From positions 4,712,001 through 4,776,000 of the forward strand of contig OZ234503.1 in assembly GCA_965153455.1 (NCBI GenBank): 64,000 bases of DNA. Reading direction: 5' to 3'. The stretch's first letter is position 1. The number at the start of each line of letters is the position of its first letter. Shown here in pieces: positions 57,481 through 64,000 of this stretch. The notes beneath the pieces are model-generated. The model searched no databases and had not been told where the DNA came from. It saw only the letters and a list, made by a program, of their open reading frames with translations. This DNA comes from Sphagnum compactum (lineage: Eukaryota > Bryophyta > Sphagnopsida > Sphagnales). Position numbers and translations under genes: made by a program.

Positions 57481-60400
57481 AATTTTATAAAAAAATGGAC
57501 TCATAATGGATTTTTAAAATGATGAAACTACGTTTGTCAAATATATATAACAAAAATTGTGAATTTAAATAATATGTCATAATAATGTGAAAATAAAAAA
57601 TGAAAAATATAGCACCTTTAAATGAATAATTCAAGAGTAACATGCATTGAAATTTTCTAAGTAAAAGAAATTTTTATTTAATTTTAAAAAATACCATACT
57701 TTTTTACATTTTTTTATCACTTCCAGATTTTTAGTCTATTTCACATTGAGATTTTCAAACTTTCACATGAATTTTTGAAGCAATCACATGTTTGGTGATA
57801 TATAGAGGGTGATATACCAATACTTTTGATTAAAAAATGGGATATTTATAATATTTATAGCATGATAATTATTATAATTACATGAATTATAACCTATGTA
57901 AGATGTGGAATCTTCAAAATGTTAAAAGTGCGTCACTTAACCATGCTTTTACTCATTATACATTTATTTAAACAAAATTTTAAAATCATAGTTTATAAAT
58001 TTTGTAAGTGTATAACAAGGTTGAAAAGAATATTCAAAATAAATCCACATAACATAAAGAATCAAAATATGTGCAATGTAGTTGAACATGAGAGGTTTTT
58101 TCATTTCAGTACATTGGATTGTAGTGTATTAATTTTCTAACACATATATTTAGTTACATTGTTATCATAAAACACCATTATTATAAGTGAGCAACAAACT
58201 TCCCAAATTGTGGATACATGTGTGAAGATGAAGCAAGTACCCAAGTTTACAAATGAAAATCTCACACTATATTTTAATGTTATTAACATATTTGATTTGT
58301 TCATTATAAGAAATCACACAACTTACTGCTACTTTCTATTTGATTGGTAGTTCTAATAACATGATTGGTTCAAGTTGTGAAGAATGCATAGTTGATCAAT
58401 GGTGTTCAAATTTCATGTCACTAAACATAACAAAATTGAATTATTAACAAAAATTAACTTTGTTCATGATACAATGTATCAAAGCCTTTTCTTTTTCTCC
58501 TTCATCACGGGTGTGAACTTGAACTTGGGCTAGTTTCCTTCTGCACAAGATGTAGATTACCCAAATGTGTTTTTTTTTGGTAGTTGAAATTCATGAAAAT
58601 TTCACAATGACAAACAAATGTTTTCTAATTTGTTGTGCAACTTGCTAACTCCCAAGGACGAAAGAAATACAATTTCTTAAATTCAAATTGTTTTTTTAAA
58701 AAGTTTATTTTTGACCTTTTTAACTAATGCCCTTAAGATGATGAATGACCTTACATATTAGCAATGAAATTACTTTAAGAAAACTAACAATGAATGTGAC
58801 AAAATCTTATTAGTAACAACACACACCTTCACATGCTCATCATTACTTTTGAAAGGATTTTGAATGTTCTAAGAACTTTTCCTACTCAAAATTGTCGTTG
58901 AAAAAGAGAAATGCATAGGGAAAGAGGGAAGGAGGAGAAAAGGAGGCAAAGGAAAGGAGGGAGATGAAAATGTGAGGGGTGTTTGAGAGTTTGTTTTTGA
59001 TCTTTCTCTTTACAGATCAAGGTAGTTTTTTTTCTTTCCTTGTTCTTTAACTTTTTAGCATGTAAGAACTACATAAACACCCACCCAATAAAGATGTAAC
59101 AAACATCACAAAATAACACATTCAATTTACAAACAAAGAAACACATTCACCCAAATCCCAAAGAAAATACAATGTTAAAGGGGGTACCATAAATATAAAT
59201 TTTAAAGTTATAAACCACCACAAAAATGACACATGTCATGTGTATTCCTTGGAAAAAAACATTTACTTTAATGTCCTTGACTCCTTTGGCCGTGTTTTCA
59301 CCCTATGATCATAGATCATTTGGTGAATCTTATTTTTTTATTGATGTGGTTATTTCATTTCCTTGTTATTGCTTTGCTAGAACTTGCTCATCAATTTTAT
59401 ACAACTATACATTTAGCCTTATTATAATTGAATCTTGCAAACATTAGACCTACTTTCGAATGGCCTCCAAACGTGTGTTCTTTTCATGTAATTCAAATGA
59501 TACATATAACATTTGAAATTCCATTTCATAATTATAAGCAAAAAAAAATTCAACATTAAATATCATTATAAAACACATTTTACACCTTGAATAGTCCTTT
59601 CCAAGGAATTTAGATATATGACATTTTCTTTTTTGATCCTTAGGTGGCAATATAATTACATCATCTACATCGAATCACTTGAAATCATGCTATTCATTTT
59701 TCAGTTGATTTTTATAACATCGGTATGTAGCTTAGATTTTCTCCAACCTTCTCCACATTTTTCTACATATGTCTCAATTTTATCTATCCTTATTTGATAG
59801 CATTCATGATATTGTAATCCTATTTGCAAGATGTCGAGTACATTGACACAAGCAAGAAAAAAAAACCTTAGTAGCATGACAACTTCAATATTTTAGTGCT
59901 AAATAATTATTTTATTTTTGAAAAATCCGTGTTGAAACAACGATTTTTCCATATTATTATAATATATTCTCTATTTTCCTTCACAAAAATTTGTTCTTGA
60001 CAAACATTTCAGTTGAAAGTCTCAAACATTCCTGAAAATAATATACGGTAGTGTGGAAGCTGCCAAGGTACTTGGCTATGTAACAAAATGTGTAATTCGC
60101 ATATCAACTCAAATGAAATGTGTTCCATTGCATCCTTTATATGACATTCAATATGTCCACGAAACTATTAGCATTATATATGACTTTGTTAACCATACCT
60201 TGGTTGGATTTTTTCCCCAAAAGTTTATTGATCAACAACTTGCCTTGAACATTATGTTGAAAATAATCATAGATTTGTGTTGGGTAATCATAAACTATTC
60301 AAATGAGAAACCAATAGTTTCCATTTATGAAATGACTTTCTTGGTCAAATATTGAATAGTTTGAGAAAAAAAATTTGGAAAAAATTTATAACTCATAAAA

Positions 60401-60962
60401 GTTTTTCATTAAGGTTATCATGGTATTATCTCACAATGCCGTCACTTCTTGTCAATTAGTAATGTGATATGTAGTTACGTACATGTATTATTTGTTTTCT
60501 TATATCCATTCCAAAAAAATTGTCATACATAGTTGAAATAGGTCAAAGTTAAGCTTCCATTGTTAAAACCCATTGCCCTAAAAATGATACCTAATAGGTG
60601 ATAGTGGTGGTTGGGTAGAAACAAGTTGGGTAAAGGCCACTCAAGATCATGGCATAAACAGCTCAATTGTCACAAGACCTATTTACAAACTTGCTTGCTG
60701 GCTGGGTTATGGGTATATGATCATTGATCAGAACCCAAAACCCTAACCTAACAATTTGGGTTTATTGCCACTGCCCTTCTCGATAAGCAAGAAATCGATA
60801 ACAATTTTGCTCAATATTAATGTAGCTCCCTTGGGTCATATGGCTATTTTTGCAAGCAATATATTTTACTTGACTCGGGGGAGGGAGAAGTTTGGGATTT
60901 GTTGTGAAAGTCGCAATTTTAACTCAACTTGATCCAATTCCAAACTTGTGAAAGCTAGCAAT
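57481..60962. other. AT-rich intergenic region, unrecognised
   Basis: About 3.5 kb of very AT-rich DNA between the GGAGTC block and the kinase stop codon. Short open frames (for example 60053-60355, plus) show no known domain. The last part is 3' flank of the kinase gene. Confidence 0.45.
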
Positions 60963-63847
60963 TCAGGAAAGGGAGATTTGGGAAGATGGGTGGGAGCAGG
61001 GGCTGGTGGGGGTTGTAAGCTGACTGCTAGGGATGTTGTACAAGCTGAGATGTGAGCTCAGGGAGCTTCCTCTTCCTCCTCCTAAGTTGTCACCACCACC
61101 ACCACCTCGAATTCTCTCCAGCATCTTCACCACTTTCAGCATGCTTGGCCTCAGTGTAGACACTGAGTTCACACACTGGAGAGCTATGTCCAGGAGTGCC
61201 AAAAGCTCCTCATCCGGACATGAATCAAGTAAGGTGTCATCAAAAAGGTCTCCTGCGCGGCCCATCTCAACTAGATGCTTTGCCTGCCAAAACACATCTC
61301 CCATCTATATCTCATTAGGCTCACAAAATGGGTTCAGAGTGAAGCAGCAACCATCATCAGCACACTAACTTACCACAGGATGAGATTGCTGGGTGGACAT
61401 GAAAACACTTTTCCATTGAGTTCCAGTTCACTAGCTAGCCACCATGGTCACTTATGTTTACCTCAATTGCTGTATTTGCTACCTACCTACTAACAACCCA
61501 CTAGACCTTTCGCACCTACATACGGAGTCCCACTTTAGATGGGGGTGATCCAGGGTTGTCTAAATTCCTAGGAACCAATTTGGACTCATTTGAAGCAAAT
61601 CGGATCCTTGAGTTGGACCTTGCCTTGGACCCTAGCTTGCATATTCTTGGTTCCTCAAAATCATGAGCTTCTCTCCATTTTAGCTCATTTTTTGGGTCCA
61701 CAATCCACACCAATTGATTTGCCCTCCAAAATGGTGCCATGTGGGGTTTAGCCTTGATTTGCCACTTTTTGGTCTTGGACCCTCATCTAAAGGCTGTGGG
61801 TCCAATATATGGCTTTCATTCAATAGGATTGCTCCATTTCATTCAGGACCCCTTGACCTTGGACCCTCATTTAAAGTGGCCCTAACTATCTACATGCATC
61901 TATGTACCTGGTAGCCAACAAGTGACCCACCTACTAACAACCCACCAGCCCTTACCTGCATATTAACCATCTACATTCATCTACATACCTACTAGCTACC
62001 TATGACCCACCTACTAACAACCCACCAGCCCTTACCTGCATACTAACCATCTACATTCATCTACATACCTAGTAGCTACCTATGACCCACCTACTAACAA
62101 CCCACCAGCCCTTACCTGCATACTAACCATCTACATTCATCTAGTTACCTAGTAACCACCTATTGTCCTTCCTACCTACCTACCTACCTACCTACCTACA
62201 AAACCTATCTGGACCAGTAGGGCTAATGGATCAATGCCGTTTCTTATTGGGCACAGATGCAATTCCAGAACAGCTGGAATTCAGAGAGTACCAAGCTGGG
62301 ATTTGAAGACAAGGTTTTGAAAGATTTGTACATGAGGGGAAGGAAATTAGGATGTGTATGAAGCCCTAGTTGCAGGGAGGCAAAATCTGGTCCTAAAGCA
62401 GCAGCAGCTCCACTGGAAGCTCCTGTACAGTACTATATACTCATGGAGGCCCTGGCACATACTATCATCAGGTGTAAAGTGCATCATCCACTCTTACCCA
62501 TTGAACCATGCTGAAGTTATTCTCTCTGTAGAGCTGATCGGTGGGTCGATTGCCTGTGAGAAGCTCCAGAAGCACAATACCGAAACTGTATACATCTCCC
62601 TTCTCAGTGACTTTGCCTGTGTCCATGTACTCTGCAAAAACTCCCAACCAAATGTTTTGACCACACTCAAAAAAAAAAAAGTCACAAAATCCAAATGGGA
62701 ATAATAATTTGTCACAAAAAGAAACGATACCAATAATGCTCAGAAAAATCTACAAGCAATTAAGTGAATCTCAAATTTTCTTTACCCGGTGGTAAGTATC
62801 CAAGTGTTCCTGCAATAATTGTGGTGACATGTGTCTCTTGTGGACCAATGAGCTTGGCAAGTCCAAAATCAGCAACGTGGGCTTCCATGTCCTCATCCAG
62901 TAAGATGTTACTGCATTTCACATCCCGGTGAATGATGTGAGGGATGCAATCATGGTGTAAGTAACTCAATCCTCGTGCACTCCCAATTGCAATGTTGAGT
63001 CGGCTCTCCCAGTCCAGTGGCTCTCGTCCATGATTTGCATAATCTTGCATCATCAAGCAAATCATTGTCATGTCATCATCTGATACAAGTTACTTTGGCC
63101 CCCACATTTGAGTGTATGTATAGAGCTAAACAAAAAATAAAACGAAAAAACTTACTTACCATGAAGCAAAGTGTCAAGGTTGCCCTGGGTCATCAAATCA
63201 TAAATAAGGATATTGATGTGAGGAGCACTGTAGTAACCTCGCAAGCTAACCAAGTTCCTGTGTTTGATATCAGCCAAAGTCTCAAGCTCTCTTTCAAATC
63301 CTCGCTCTCTATCTTTGCTCCCTCTTTCCAGTTTTTTCACTGCAAATGTGGTGTTATCAGGCAAAACCAGCTTGTATACTTTACCATAACCACCGCTTCC
63401 GATTATGTCAGTTTGCTTCAGCTTCTCAGTTTGCCTCAGCACTGCCTTTGATGAAGGTGTCGCCTTGCCTGAGAGCTGAAACATCACCATCTTCCCACCT
63501 GACATACCCATGGGAAAAACCCCACCAATCCATCTTCAGAGTTTCAATCTACAACCAGTGAATGATGATTCTTCTAGTATGATGCAATTTGTCACCCATT
63601 GCCTGGGATTTTTTTGTATGGACAGATCTGAGTGAAAATTTGTACATAGAAAACATGCAGTACTTACCTGAGAGCTTGATTTCACAAATCCGATGCTGTC
63701 TTTTCCATCTCCAATAACAAAGAGTGCCAATAAAAATCTTTGAGGCAACAAAGGCGCAGATACAAATTGTGAGGATAACCCCAAGGTTCAATCTCCCTTT
63801 TGTGTTGTTGTCATTGGAATTTGACTGAAGAACAGCCCCCACCCCAC
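60963..63847 (-). CDS. Receptor-like Ser/Thr kinase (At1g78530-like), 5' end outside window
   Basis: A membrane kinase that should signal from the plasma membrane; ligand unknown. Five 3' exons join in frame: 63668-63847, 63160-63498, 62786-63043, 62498-62631 and 60963-61283 (410 codons). The first encodes a short Asn/Ser-rich stretch, a transmembrane helix ([20 protein letters not shown]) and a basic stop-transfer (WRWKRQHR). The kinase follows: P-loop [11 protein letters not shown], Lys in FAVKKL, RD-type loop [32 protein letters not shown] (PPE where APE is usual), [17 protein letters not shown] and [15 protein letters not shown] Gly-rich linker and Ser/Pro/Thr-rich tail close the protein. 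No LRR is visible near the membrane, matching the short-ectodomain At1g78530 type, but upstream exons are missing. The exon 63043 acceptor choice is tentative. Confidence 0.9.
61923..62162. repeat. 80-bp minisatellite x3 plus CTAC microsatellite in kinase intron
   Basis: Units starting TGACCCACCTACTAACAACC lie at 61923, 62003 and 62083 with few differences. A (CTAC)n run follows at 62171-62199. All are within the intron between exons 62498-62631 and 60963-61283. Confidence 0.88.
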
Positions 63848-64000
63848 CTGCACATCAAAAAAAGAAAAAACAAAAAAAAATTCATCACCATGCTTGCTTC
63901 TTTTTCCTCTGCTTCTTCTTCTTCTTCCTCTTGTTGCAATTTTTGGATAAAATAAATTCATTCAGCTGATGATCTAACTGAAGCCACAGCTGATCAGAAC
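63848..64000 (-). other. Intron of the receptor-like kinase gene
   Basis: The minus-strand acceptor TGTGCAG lies just before the exon that starts at 63847, with poly-pyrimidine sequence before it. No exon was found in the remaining 150 bases, so the upstream exon with the start codon lies beyond the window. Confidence 0.6.

Overview
The window is nuclear DNA of a land plant. Its genes have spliceosomal introns with GT..AG ends and encode typical plant proteins: rhamnose synthase, histone H2B, TIM22, a dienelactone-hydrolase-like protein and a receptor-like kinase. They sit as islands in tens of kilobases of AT-rich, transposon-filled DNA, which points to a large, repeat-rich genome. One clue to the lineage is a mitochondrial fragment at about 15.5-16.6 kb. 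It carries the first 80 nt of atp6 followed directly by a group II intron-like 5' end (GTGCGG). As far as I know, seed-plant atp6 has no intron there, so a lycophyte, fern or other non-seed plant is favoured. This is an inference.

Layout. 1-3.1 kb: rhamnose synthase (RHM) on the minus strand, with its last few codons outside the window and a probable 5'UTR intron. 3.1-34.9 kb: no host gene recognised. It holds two related 2.2 and 2.6 kb non-autonomous CACTA elements in opposite orientation (4924-7089 and 11736-14372), a near-perfect 282-bp inverted repeat between them, and a 15.9-kb CACTA element (14761-30674) flanked by a TTT duplication. The large element carries a decayed minus-strand Ptta/En/Spm-like gene, a decayed plus-strand TNP2 transposase, a copia fragment and the mitochondrial insert. 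It has split an older hAT-like transposase relic, whose halves remain at 14.4-14.76 kb and 30.68-31.15 kb. 35.5-36.6 kb: histone H2B (plus), unusually with an intron. 38.9-40.9 kb: TIM22 (minus, four exons), convergent with H2B. 42.5-45.3 kb: an isolated CACTA end, a tRNA-like module and a Helitron-type PIF1 helicase relic broken by a 734-bp insertion. 46.35-49.42 kb: a six-exon dienelactone-hydrolase-family gene (plus). 52.5 kb: a possible 37-residue membrane microprotein (minus). 55.9-57.5 kb: a second hAT-like relic interrupted by a block rich in GGAGTC/GACTCC words. 60.96-63.85 kb: the five 3' exons of a receptor-like kinase (minus) of the At1g78530 type, with its 5' end outside the window.

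The host genes are functionally unrelated and show no clustering (cell-wall sugar supply, chromatin, mitochondrial import, hydrolase, signalling). The most informative content is the layered transposon history, which can be read from target-site duplications, and the tRNA-like module shared by the CACTA-type elements. I saw no CRISPR array, no canonical tRNA or rRNA gene, and nothing I would call a new multi-gene system.
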